A stretch of 35,702 nucleotides of DNA from Anaerolineales bacterium (GTDB taxonomy: Bacteria > Chloroflexota > Anaerolineae > Anaerolineales > Villigracilaceae). The DNA is taken from assembly GCA_919902735.1 (NCBI GenBank), contig CAKKRM010000080.1, forward strand, positions 1 to 35,702, given 5' to 3'. Shown here one piece after another: positions 24,914 through 32,428 of this stretch (position 1 is the first letter of the stretch; each line of letters begins with the position of its first letter). The notes below the pieces were generated by a model. It was not told the DNA's origin. It ran no database searches and was given only the letters and a program-made list of their open reading frames with translations. A program made the translations under genes and the position numbers.

Positions 24914-25248
24914 CCAACCTTGCATCTGGACAATGTATTGCATGCCGCGGCGGTGAACCGACCTTGACCGATGCCGAAATCGCCGAATTGCATCCACAAA
25001 TCCCCGAATGGCAGATCAAAGAAGTGGACGGGGTCAAGCGCATTGAGCGCGTCTTCAAATTGAAGAACTTCATCGAAGCCGTGGCGTTTACCAATAAAAT
25101 TGCGATGATCTCCGAAAAGGAAGACCATCATCCGCTGATCATCACCGAATGGGGGAGAGTGACGGTTCAGTGGTGGTCGCACAAGATCAAGGGACTGCAT
25201 AAGAATGATTTCATCATGGCGGCAAAGACGGATGAATTGTTTGGGTGA
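24910..25248 (+). CDS. phhB: Pterin-4a-carbinolamine dehydratase family protein
   Basis: The 112-residue protein carries the family signature [22 protein letters not shown] followed by H-K-I-K-G-L and a closing aspartate. The paired histidines of EKEDHHP are the catalytic residues. The enzyme dehydrates 4a-hydroxytetrahydrobiopterin formed by aromatic amino acid hydroxylases. In bacteria lacking those hydroxylases, related proteins are proposed to serve molybdopterin or folate metabolism. No hydroxylase gene is in the window. An N-terminal CIACRGG motif is unusual but common in this subgroup. Its ATG overlaps the transposase TGA (ATGA), with GGAGT about 9 bases upstream as ribosome site. A terminator follows. 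Confidence 0.92.
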   Translation: MTNLASGQCIACRGGEPTLTDAEIAELHPQIPEWQIKEVDGVKRIERVFKLKNFIEAVAFTNKIAMISEKEDHHPLIITEWGRVTVQWWSHKIKGLHKNDFIMAAKTDELFG

Positions 25249-25250
25249 TA

Positions 25251-25278
25251 AAAACGACCCAAAAAGGTCGTCTTTATT
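25251..25278 (+). terminator. Intrinsic terminator after the pterin dehydratase gene
   Basis: ACGACC (25254-25259) pairs with GGTCGT (25266-25271) around a C-and-A loop, preceded by an A run and followed by CTTTATTT. The flanking A and T runs lengthen the stem. Confidence 0.8.
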
Positions 25279-25370
25279 TACAGGCTATTCCTTCTCTTCC
25301 TCAACTTCCGATCATCCAGCATCTTGAAAATTTGTAATATGAAATGTCTGTCCCCCAGCCAGCCGAGGTT
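25278..25370 (-). pseudogene. Remnant resembling the C-terminus of the adjacent alpha-galactosidase
   Basis: Read on the minus strand, 25370 to 25278 encodes about 30 residues ending at a stop. The segment GWLGDRHFILQIFKMLDD with RKLRKRRNSL at the end resembles the end of the neighbouring alpha-galactosidase, GWLGNLKFFVRIIMLMDN with a similarly basic tail and nearly the same distance to the stop. Upstream of this piece (25371 onward) the frame runs into a repeat element with no homology. The simplest reading is the 3' vestige of a second gene copy, broken by the repeat. The similarity is short (about 10 identities in 28) and needs confirmation. Confidence 0.4.
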
Positions 25371-25376
25371 AAGAGT

Positions 25377-25566
25377 TCGTAAAAATATAATTTCCCTCAC
25401 CCGTCGCCAAACCATGTCTTTGCGAGGGCGCACTTGCTCTTCGCCCGACACTTGCGCCGCGCGCCAGTGCGGTGAGCAATCCCCTCGCTGATACGGAGAT
25501 TGCTTTGCCGCCAAAGACCAAAAGCAGCGGCTCGCAAAGACATTGCGGGAAGTTAATTATTTACAG
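25377..25566. repeat. MITE-like inverted-repeat element
   Basis: This fills the gap upstream of the alpha-galactosidase stop. The ends are an imperfect inverted pair (GTAAAATATAATTTCCC at 25379 against GGGAAGTTAATTATTTAC near 25548). An inner perfect pair is TGTCTTTGCGAG (25414-25425) with CTCGCAAAGACA (25531-25542), and AGCAATC with GATTGCT lies near the middle. The right end, GACATTGCGG followed by a TTATT-rich stretch ending ACAG, resembles the right end of the element at 27278-27419. No coding capacity is seen. Confidence 0.65.
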
Positions 25567-25585
25567 ACCCTAAGTGGAAAATACT

Positions 25586-27157
25586 TCATTTGGATATTCT
25601 CGAAGCCCTTTTTCTCCACGAGGCATTATCCATTAACATGATGATTCGTACAAAGAATTTTAAATTCCCCAGCCAGCCTAAAATCTCACCAAAGAGCGCG
25701 GCCAGCCCGGTTGGTTTCTTCGTCAACTCCACTGCGGAGGAGAAATCGACAATGCGTTCGTCGAGTTTGTAAGCATAGCGGCTTAATTTCGAGAGGGCGG
25801 GGGTTGCCGTCAGGAAGGCGCGGATATTTTCACGCTCCTGCGGGGTCATCCATTGGGGGAGGTCGGATGTGGCTTTGAAGTTGCAGATCAGCGCCAGGTC
25901 TTGCAATTGTTTTTTGTGTTTCTCCTCCAGCGTGTTTTCCCTCGCTACAAAATATTCCACGTCTGGGTCGATGTGAATCAGGGGTTTTAACCACAGGCGG
26001 TTCACCACGGTTCGGATGGCGTTTTTTGTGCCCGGGGTGGAGAAGTTTTGGAGAAGACATTCGTTGCGATAGTTTTCCCATTCGTGCGAAACATCAGGTC
26101 CGATGCGGATGGCGTCGCACATGCCCAACGCAGGCAGGATCGGCGTTCCACAAGTGAGAAAGAATGCGCCTTCACCCATGGCTTCGCGCATCACCCGCAG
26201 CGCTTCGCGGTAGGCGGCTTCACGCGGCATGTCTTTGTAGCGTCCGCCTTTCATCGCCCCTGCATAAAGGAAGTCCAATTTGTAATAGTCAAAGCCCCAG
26301 CGGCGCACCTGCTTCAGCAGCGCAACCAGCCACGAGATTGCGTCAGGATGCGTGGCGTCGAGCGCATATAAATCGTGCCCCCAGTAGTTGTATCCTGTCG
26401 AAACAAATCCGCCTTTCTCGTCTCGTAAAAGCCAATCGCTATGGTCGCGGTAGAGCCGCGAGGAATTTGACACGAGCAAAGGCGCAAGCCACAATCCCGC
26501 GCGCCTGCCCGTGGATTTGATCTTCTCTGCCAGCGCGGCCATGCCCGATGGAAATTTTTCGTTTGCCTGCCAGTCGCCGATATCTTGCTGCCAGCCATCG
26601 TCCACCTGCAACACATCAAACGGCAGGTCGCCGAGCTGGTCGAAGGTCTGGTGGAGAATCGTTTCGTTGATGGTCGTATACAGGCTGTACCACGAGCACC
26701 ACACCCGCGGCGCATAATTTTTGTCTGCCACCCCAAAGCGGATGCCAAGCTGATGGGTGTATTCATCGAAGACTTGACTCTCGCTCCCGTACGCGGCGAA
26801 CCACTCCACCGCGCCCGCTTCGCTCTTACCTGTGAGTTGATCCTGCAAAAGGAACACATGCGTATCTGTGGCAAGCGCGCCAAGCAGCAGGATATTCCCA
26901 TCCGCAAATTCAACCGCGCCCAGCCATGACCCATGCGGTTTGGGTTCCCGCGCATAGACGACATCCGTTTGATAGGCGTGAAAGAAGGCGGGTTTTTGTA
27001 TCGGCAGCGGAACGGGGTCCGTCCACGCCGCCAGCGACCAGGACTGCCAGCCATGCCGATAATAGCGAAGGGGTTTGGACGGCATTTCAATTTGAACGTC
27101 CTGCGCTGTGACGATCTTTGCGCCTGCTTTTATTTCTGAAAATTGGATCGTGGTCAT
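25586..27157 (-). CDS. GH36-type alpha-galactosidase
   Basis: I chose the ATG at 27157 (523 residues) because AAGAGAG lies about 8 bases upstream; the ATG at 27211 has no ribosome site. The N-terminal beta-sandwich has YRHGWQSWSL, seen in GH36 enzymes of the Thermotoga type. The barrel has VLQVDDGWQQDIGDW, AGLWLAPLLV, then FDYYKLDFLYAGA with nucleophile D295, and DAIRIGPDV with likely acid/base D355. It should hydrolyse terminal alpha-galactosides such as melibiose or raffinose. No signal peptide is visible, so it is cytoplasmic. No sugar transporter is nearby. A short remnant resembling its C-terminus lies beyond its 3' end. Confidence 0.9.
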   Translation of the reverse strand: MTTIQFSEIKAGAKIVTAQDVQIEMPSKPLRYYRHGWQSWSLAAWTDPVPLPIQKPAFFHAYQTDVVYAREPKPHGSWLGAVEFADGNILLLGALATDTHVFLLQDQLTGKSEAGAVEWFAAYGSESQVFDEYTHQLGIRFGVADKNYAPRVWCSWYSLYTTINETILHQTFDQLGDLPFDVLQVDDGWQQDIGDWQANEKFPSGMAALAEKIKSTGRRAGLWLAPLLVSNSSRLYRDHSDWLLRDEKGGFVSTGYNYWGHDLYALDATHPDAISWLVALLKQVRRWGFDYYKLDFLYAGAMKGGRYKDMPREAAYREALRVMREAMGEGAFFLTCGTPILPALGMCDAIRIGPDVSHEWENYRNECLLQNFSTPGTKNAIRTVVNRLWLKPLIHIDPDVEYFVARENTLEEKHKKQLQDLALICNFKATSDLPQWMTPQERENIRAFLTATPALSKLSRYAYKLDERIVDFSSAVELTKKPTGLAALFGEILGWLGNLKFFVRIIMLMDNASWRKRASRISK

Positions 27158-27222
27158 TTTGTTCTCTCTTGAAAATTCTATGGCTCGTCTCATAAATTGA
27201 TTTACATTCATACATGCAAACC

Positions 27223-27274
27223 CTAAAGGTCTGTTTGGTGTTCGCAGAATCCCAATTATTAAAAAGACCTTTAG
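27223..27274. repeat. Inverted pair sharing the tkt terminator core
   Basis: CTAAAGGTCT (27223-27232) pairs perfectly with AGACCTTTAG (27265-27274). The same sequences form the stem of the terminator at 20487-20521. Here the arms are 32 bases apart, in the 5' region of the alpha-galactosidase gene. Confidence 0.65.
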
Positions 27275-27277
27275 AAG

Positions 27278-27419
27278 CTGTTTAATAACTCGATTTTACC
27301 AACTCTCCTTACGCACCCTACCGTGATTCCCTGAGCGCTAGCGAAGGGTCTCTACGATACTCTCAGAGATTCTTCGCTGGCGCTCAGAATGACATTGCGG
27401 AGAGTGAGTTATTAAACAG
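27278..27419. repeat. MITE-like element with 14-bp perfect inverted ends
   Basis: CTGTTTAATAACTC (27278-27291) pairs perfectly with GAGTTATTAAACAG (27406-27419). Inside, ACTCTCC (27302-27308) pairs with GGAGAGT (27399-27405), and a central stem begins with the 19-mer CCTGAGCGCTAGCGAAGGG (27330-27348), matched by an inverted copy near 27367-27386 (19 of 22 positions). The element lies between the flippase stop and the alpha-galactosidase promoter region, and its stem could also end flippase transcripts. Confidence 0.85.
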
Positions 27420-27423
27420 TCTC

Positions 27424-28407
27424 TTAGGGTTTCTTACGAAGGGTAAAAAGTTGAGCGCCGAAGAACGCCGCTCCGCCGGAGACCAGCACGGAAATCAATA
27501 AAATAAAGTGCGATCCCGTTGCGATTGCCAGCGCGGTTTCGTACGGATAATTGAAAGCCACCAGCACGGATACCCAGCCGACCTCGTGAGTGCCGATGTT
27601 GGCGAACCCCTGCAGGGGCAGAAGGGTCAGTGGGATCATGACAATGGAAATGATGGCGATGTGATAAAAAGAGATCGGCAATCCCATGCTTTGGGCGGCA
27701 AAATAGAAATTTGAATATACACAAAACCAAATTCCCACTGTAATGACGGCTGTCTTTCCATGCGCGCCATGAGCCTGTATCTCGCGCAGGCCAGCAATGA
27801 ATTTATTCCATGCACCGCGAATTTTCTGGAGTCGGCCAGCTTGCTGGCCTTGGTTCAGCAGCAAGCTGCTGGACTCCAGAGTGGGTTTGCTGAATTTTAG
27901 AAAAGCCAGAATGCCCAATGTTCCTAAAAATATCAAAAAACAAAAGATCAACGCGGATTTGAAAATCCATGCAGGGATTTCATTTCTTGAAAACGGGAGC
28001 AGGATTGCAAGCATGGCAGCCACAACAGAAAAATCATAAAACCGCGCCGCAAGCAGGGTGGATGTGCCTTCGGTGAGGGAAACGTCCAGCCTGTTTTTGG
28101 CGATGAAAATATAAGTGACATCGCCTGTCTTTGCAGGCATGAGATACATGAGGATGTTGTGCAAGGCAGAGACGGGAATCAGGTCAACCCATTTCACCTG
28201 CCGCGAATAGATCAGGTTTGTGAAACGGAGCGCGCGCAGGCCGATGTTTGCAAGGTAGGCCAGAAACGCCAATCCCAGCCAGCCCCAATGGATATCGGAA
28301 AATGCGCGTTGAAGAATCTTCCAATCCAAATTGAGAAGAACGTAGCCAAGAAAGACCGCCGTCAGGGCCGCGCTGAGAATGTACATTAATATATTTTTTT
28401 TGTTCAT
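27424..28407 (-). CDS. Flippase-like membrane protein (LPG synthase TM/UPF0104 family)
   Basis: The 327-residue protein has about eight membrane helices. It matches the flippase-like domain family (the membrane part of lysylphosphatidylglycerol synthase, YbhN/UPF0104), including LRALRFTNLIY, LHNILMYLMPAKTGDVTYIF and the C-terminal PLQGFANIGTHEVGWVSVLVA. These proteins are proposed to move lipids or lipid-linked sugars across the membrane. Residues 176-194 (from TLESSSLLL to GRLQ) are encoded by a palindromic repeat in frame. The start overlaps the sulfotransferase stop by four bases, completing a three-gene operon with GT2. The role in glycolipid movement is inferred from context. Confidence 0.85.
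   Translation of the reverse strand: MNKKNILMYILSAALTAVFLGYVLLNLDWKILQRAFSDIHWGWLGLAFLAYLANIGLRALRFTNLIYSRQVKWVDLIPVSALHNILMYLMPAKTGDVTYIFIAKNRLDVSLTEGTSTLLAARFYDFSVVAAMLAILLPFSRNEIPAWIFKSALIFCFLIFLGTLGILAFLKFSKPTLESSSLLLNQGQQAGRLQKIRGAWNKFIAGLREIQAHGAHGKTAVITVGIWFCVYSNFYFAAQSMGLPISFYHIAIISIVMIPLTLLPLQGFANIGTHEVGWVSVLVAFNYPYETALAIATGSHFILLISVLVSGGAAFFGAQLFTLRKKP
27825..27880. repeat. Palindromic repeat inside the flippase-like gene
   Basis: TCTGGAGTC at 27825-27833 and GACTCCAGA at 27872-27880 are perfect inverted ends. CAGCTTGCTG (27837) and CAGCAAGCTG (27857) extend the stem to about 21 bp with two or three mismatches. It is in frame and adds about 18-19 residues in a loop between helices. 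Confidence 0.85.
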
Positions 28408-29246
28408 CGAGCCTGTTCGATTTTATCCAGCCATTTGGCCTCGCCGCCATATCCGTATTTGTCCATCTGCCTGCCGCACAGGGATTGCAGTTGCGCGGCC
28501 TGGTGGGGGGGCCAATCCTGCCATTCGGGGAAGAAAGTCGGCTTGGATGTGTTGGCGGGTTCAGCGAATCGCCCGCGAATGTCCGCGGCGCGGGGCAGGC
28601 CGAAGAAATCCGTAATCCTTGCAAACACTTCCTCGTGGTGGTTGGCGCTGAATAAATCCTCGAAGCGGACGCGCAAATAAGGAGTGGCCGAATTTTCCAA
28701 CCCAGACATGACTCGGTTTTTAAAGTCCCATACCCAGCAATATTTTTCGAAGCGGGTAAAACCAAAGGCCCGATGGAACGGAAGTTCCCCAACAAGAAAT
28801 GGATTTGGCTGCCAGAAAGGGACAAGATAATTGCTGATAAAACTGGTTCTTTTTTGGCGCGAGAAATTCAATTGCGATGTGACATACGCGCGCGGGTCAC
28901 GCACGATATGAAGAACCCTCAGGTTCGGGTACAACTCAGGCGCAAGGGAGGCCAGCCCGTAGAGAAAATTATTCGCATCGATGTGAAATTCTGCTTCACA
29001 GGTTTCGATCTCTTTTCCCTTCAATATTTTCCAGGCGGCTTTGAGTCCGCTTTTGGGGAAGAGATGTGAGAAATGCAGGTTGGTGAGAATCTGGATCACT
29101 CTCGAAGGGCCGCGCTCATGATAGGAAGCCGAAGCAGGCCTGCCCTGAGCAGGGTCGAAGGGATACAGGTCCGCAAAGAGGCGGGAGAGGAAGATGGTAC
29201 CTGTCCGTCCTGTGGAAACGATCAAGATCGGCTGGGTGTTCTTCAT
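28404..29246 (-). CDS. Sulfotransferase-family protein
   Basis: The 280-residue protein begins with MKNTQPILIVSTGRTGTIFL, in which STGRTGT resembles the PAPS 5'-phosphosulfate loop of sulfotransferases. It also has LHIVRDPRAYVTSQLNF, which matches the 3'-phosphate-binding motif. It should transfer sulfate from PAPS to a hydroxyl of a glycan, lipid or similar acceptor; its place between GT2 and flippase genes suggests a glycolipid or polysaccharide (inference). Residues 29-35 (PFDPAQG) are encoded by a 19-bp palindromic repeat, with RPASAS beyond it also looking foreign. Overlaps of four bases on both sides show translational coupling. Confidence 0.82.
   Translation of the reverse strand: MKNTQPILIVSTGRTGTIFLSRLFADLYPFDPAQGRPASASYHERGPSRVIQILTNLHFSHLFPKSGLKAAWKILKGKEIETCEAEFHIDANNFLYGLASLAPELYPNLRVLHIVRDPRAYVTSQLNFSRQKRTSFISNYLVPFWQPNPFLVGELPFHRAFGFTRFEKYCWVWDFKNRVMSGLENSATPYLRVRFEDLFSANHHEEVFARITDFFGLPRAADIRGRFAEPANTSKPTFFPEWQDWPPHQAAQLQSLCGRQMDKYGYGGEAKWLDKIEQAR
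29144..29162. repeat. 19-bp palindromic core repeat inside the sulfotransferase gene
   Basis: CCTGAGCAGGGTCGAAGGG matches the repeats at 4788-4806 and 27330-27348 at both ends (CCTGAG and CGAAGGG). The palindrome GCAGGCCTGC (29134-29143) adjoins it. In the gene's frame it reads PFDPAQG. Confidence 0.85.
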
Positions 29247-30163
29247 TCGTCTTCTTCGATGGGAGAGTTGGATTCGCTGCGGTCAAAGCGCAGTTGGGCG
29301 ATCTGTTCAGAGACCAGGCCGACTAAAAACGTCAGCACCGCAGTGGACATGAGCAAGGCGGAGGTCTGTCCGTAGGGGGCCTGGAAAATGAAAATTCGGA
29401 ACAGGCCGTATCCCACGCCAAGTAAAAAAATGAACAGGCTCAGGGGCGCAAAAATTTTGAGTGGCGCGAAGAACACGGCAATTTTCAGGATGATCATGAG
29501 AAAACGAAACCCATCCTGCAGGGGTTTGATCTTGCTTTTTGAATTTTTTGCGCGGCGCGCAAAACGGATGGGTTCATACCCGAGGCGGAATCCTGCGCGG
29601 ACAACCGACAGGGTGATGGTGGATGGATACGAAAATTTATTTGGAAAAAGATACATGAACTGCCGCGCAACATGCGCCTTCACGGCGCGGAAGCCCGACG
29701 TTAGATCTTCGATCTTTCGCCCGGATACATACGAAGCCAGCGAGTTGAAAACCATGTTGGCAAGGTCGCGGTGCGCCTCGGTGTCCGATGTGCTGGTGCG
29801 GCTTCCCACGATCATGTCGTATGGCCCGATGCGATTCACCAACGCGGGAATATCCTGCGGGTTGTGCTGCCCGTCCCCGTCCATGGTGACGAGGATTTTT
29901 CCGCGCGCATGACGGATGCCAGTCTTTATCGCCGCGCCGTTCCCGATATTGTACGGGTGTTGGATGACGCGCGCTCCCGCTTTTCTGGCGTATTCCGCGG
30001 TATTATCCTTTGAGCCATCGTCAATCACAATGATCTCGTGGCCTTGATCCAGCCTGGCAACCACCGCTCGAATTTTTGGAATTATTTCACCGATTCCCGC
30101 GCCTTCATTGTAGGCTGGGATGATAACGGAAATGTACGGCGCCTTCTTTTTTCTTTCAGGCAT
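29243..30163 (-). CDS. GT2 family glycosyltransferase (polyprenyl-phosphate sugar synthase type)
   Basis: The 306-residue protein has a GT-A domain with YISVIIPAYNEGAGI, VIDDGSKDN and VTMDGDGQHNPQDIP, the last providing the DxD-type motif. It is followed by two C-terminal membrane helices (about residues 230-255 and 262-285). This layout is that of DPM1/GtrB-like enzymes, which make polyprenyl-phosphate sugars. Such products are the donors used by GT-C enzymes, and several of those are encoded in this window, including one divergent from this gene. It is the first gene of the operon with the sulfotransferase and flippase. GGAG about 7 bases upstream is the ribosome site. Confidence 0.92.
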   Translation of the reverse strand: MPERKKKAPYISVIIPAYNEGAGIGEIIPKIRAVVARLDQGHEIIVIDDGSKDNTAEYARKAGARVIQHPYNIGNGAAIKTGIRHARGKILVTMDGDGQHNPQDIPALVNRIGPYDMIVGSRTSTSDTEAHRDLANMVFNSLASYVSGRKIEDLTSGFRAVKAHVARQFMYLFPNKFSYPSTITLSVVRAGFRLGYEPIRFARRAKNSKSKIKPLQDGFRFLMIILKIAVFFAPLKIFAPLSLFIFLLGVGYGLFRIFIFQAPYGQTSALLMSTAVLTFLVGLVSEQIAQLRFDRSESNSPIEEDE

Positions 30164-30218
30164 TCAATTGCTCCATAAAAATCTTTTCAATTCGCGGGGC
30201 GATAATAATCGAAACAAG

Positions 30219-30224
30219 TATAAT
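30219..30224 (+). promoter_or_regulatory. Candidate -10 box for the large GT-C gene
   Basis: TATAAT in the 87-base divergent gap would give a leader of about 20 bases. No -35 box at suitable distance is visible. Confidence 0.35.
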
Positions 30225-30250
30225 TGGCTATCCCTGTTCTTGGAAAAATA

Positions 30251-32215
30251 ATGATAAAAAATCGCAAATTCCTATTTGTATTTTCCCTGCTCTTTTGGTT
30301 GTTTCTTTCCATTTTTCCGTGGCAGCGCTGGCTGGAAGGTCTCGATGTTCTCCGTTTTGCGATGGGTATGCTCGTGTATCTGCTTCCAGGCATGGCCGCC
30401 TTTTTGAACTGGACAGGGGAGGAACAAATCTCTGCGCGCACCCTGCTTGGCGGGTTTGTGATCGTTGTTTTTGTTACAGGCCTGCTTGGCGTGATCGCGC
30501 GTTTTTTTCAGCTAAATTTTTTATTCATCCGCTGGGCCTTTGCGTTGTGGGGCGCAGTCATGGTCGCCGCCTTGTGGCTTCGGCCTGCGCGAATCATTTG
30601 GCGGTTTAAAAAAACAACATGGTGGGAGTTGCTTTTGCTTTTGATCTCTGCTGGCGGCGCGGTTTATTTTTCCGCCCTGGCCAGCCCGCCGCTCATCCAC
30701 GACGATGCGTTTACCTACAACGCCCTGCTGTATTACTTCCAACATGCACCCGCTTTGAATTTTGACTTTCCAGATTCCTTGAGCCGCCTGGAGATTCCCC
30801 GCTTTTGGCTTGCCTACTGGCCGCTTGTGGAAGCGATGATTTCAGGCCTCAGCGGCGTGAACGGCTTATTCATAACTGGAACGCTTCTTCCCCCGCTCCT
30901 GGCTGGGTTCTCTTTTCTGGCAGTTTTCACCCTCGCCCAGACTCTTGGCCTGTCGCGCGTCGTGGCCGGAGCGGCGGTCCTTGCCCAGGGATTTAGTCTC
31001 ATGCGCCTGACTCGCAACAATCAACCCGGCGCGCTTTTCTTCCAGCAATTAACGGACGATAAAGTCGTTGCCGCGTTCGTTGTTTCCCTGGTGTTGTTGA
31101 TTCTTGCAGTTGAATATTTCGAAAACCCGACAAGCCGCAAACTCTTCATAACCGGGCTCGCGGCCATGGGGATGATGTTCACACACCCGGTTCAATTTGG
31201 AATGACGTGCATGATCGTCGGCGTCTACGGACTGCCTTCGCTTTTTAGAAAGGAATTGCGCTGGAGCTATTTGGCGTTGATTGGGATTTTAGCGGCAGTA
31301 GTCCTTGTCCCTTACTCGTTCCGCTTTTTCGGCGGCGAATATTCCCAAACCCTCAGCTTCTCCATGAACGATGTGATCGAAAACGACGAACTGGCGCGTT
31401 TGGGGATTCGCCGCATTGACTATATTGAAGGCACGAACTATTACGGCATCTCCCGCTACCTCACCGTTGGGCTGCCCTATGAGATCGGTGCGCTGGCCGC
31501 GATTGCCAGCCTGTTTTTCTTCTGGAAGCACAATAGCGCCCGATATGTACTGGCGTCATTTCTTGTTTTGGGGGTGTCCATGCTTCCCTACACTGGCTGG
31601 ATGGTCGGCATGTTCACCACGCCTTTTCAACTATGGCGTTTGACATGGTTAACTCCGTTTGGAATGGCGTTTGCTTTCCTGCTTTGGGCTGGCCTCGATA
31701 TCGTTCAAAAAATCAAGCCGTTGGAAAAAATAAATAGATGGCTGCCCCAGCTTGCTTATTTTTCAGCGTATGCCATGCTGATAGTTGCTGTATTGTATGT
31801 TCGCGAGTGGACCTTGGGCAACGTGGAAAAAAGCAACCAGGATGTGGTCGGTTTTTATAATAACTATGTCAGCGCTGCCAGGTTGATGAATGAACAGCCG
31901 CTGATAGGAACACCGATCATCGTCGGCGGGCCGGATGCGGTTACACATTCAATCATCCCAAGCCTGACGTTGAAATACGTTCCCCTTGTGTTTCGTGTTG
32001 AAACAGGCGGCCCCCAAACCCAGCAATGGCATTCCCTGGTGGGGGACGAAATCCCGTTGGATGTCCGCTTTGCCCGCCTCAAGGAAAATAACGTTGAATA
32101 TCTGTTTCTCAAAGGCGAAGTAGGCTGGGTCAATGCAATCATGGAACAGTATCCAGAAAACATCACCTTTATTTTCAGGGATCAACGATTTAGCTTATAT
32201 AAAATAACGTACTGA
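30251..32215 (+). CDS. Large polytopic GT-C-like membrane protein
   Basis: I chose the ATG at 30251 (655 residues), since the TTG at 30224 overlaps a likely -10 box and lacks a ribosome site. About a dozen helices are evident. The loop LIHDDAFTYNALLYYFQHAP holds a paired aspartate at the position expected for GT-C catalysis, and FWLAYWPLVEAMISGL follows as in related enzymes. A C-terminal domain of about 130 residues, probably outside the membrane, ends the protein. It may use a polyprenyl-phosphate sugar made by the divergent GT2 (inference). No family name more specific than GT-C-like can be defended. The stop codon borders a repeat element. Confidence 0.7.
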   Translation: MIKNRKFLFVFSLLFWLFLSIFPWQRWLEGLDVLRFAMGMLVYLLPGMAAFLNWTGEEQISARTLLGGFVIVVFVTGLLGVIARFFQLNFLFIRWAFALWGAVMVAALWLRPARIIWRFKKTTWWELLLLLISAGGAVYFSALASPPLIHDDAFTYNALLYYFQHAPALNFDFPDSLSRLEIPRFWLAYWPLVEAMISGLSGVNGLFITGTLLPPLLAGFSFLAVFTLAQTLGLSRVVAGAAVLAQGFSLMRLTRNNQPGALFFQQLTDDKVVAAFVVSLVLLILAVEYFENPTSRKLFITGLAAMGMMFTHPVQFGMTCMIVGVYGLPSLFRKELRWSYLALIGILAAVVLVPYSFRFFGGEYSQTLSFSMNDVIENDELARLGIRRIDYIEGTNYYGISRYLTVGLPYEIGALAAIASLFFFWKHNSARYVLASFLVLGVSMLPYTGWMVGMFTTPFQLWRLTWLTPFGMAFAFLLWAGLDIVQKIKPLEKINRWLPQLAYFSAYAMLIVAVLYVREWTLGNVEKSNQDVVGFYNNYVSAARLMNEQPLIGTPIIVGGPDAVTHSIIPSLTLKYVPLVFRVETGGPQTQQWHSLVGDEIPLDVRFARLKENNVEYLFLKGEVGWVNAIMEQYPENITFIFRDQRFSLYKITY

Positions 32216-32377
32216 TTAACTGACCTTACGCACGGAAGAACTCTTTGCCGAAAATTTTAACGCCAAGCCGCAAAGACGCGAAGTTTTATTTCCCTTTGGG
32301 CCTTCGCGTCTTTGCGTTAGATGTTTTGGGCAAGTATCCCACCCTGCAGAGCGGACTGCGTAAGGTGAGTGATTAAC
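32213..32377. repeat. MITE-like element flanked by 8-bp direct repeats
   Basis: ACCTTACGCA (32223-32232) pairs with TGCGTAAGGT (32357-32366). Inside, CGCAAAGACGCGAAG (32269-32283) pairs perfectly with CTTCGCGTCTTTGCG (32302-32316), a 15-bp stem. TGATTAAC is directly repeated at 32213-32220 and 32370-32377, as a target duplication would be. The right end GTGAGTGATTAA resembles GTGAGTTATTAA at 27404-27415, so the direct repeat may instead be part of the element. It fills most of the gap before the Lrp gene. Confidence 0.75.
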
Positions 32378-32428
32378 GCGTAGTTTACCCGCCACCGCTC
32401 ATCGCGGCAGTTGGTATTTAACCTGCCC

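Noticed and set aside
26314..27090. A 258-codon frame overlapping the alpha-galactosidase in another phase
   Set aside because: Low-complexity arginine-rich translation; the GH36 frame has catalytic motifs and normal codon pattern.
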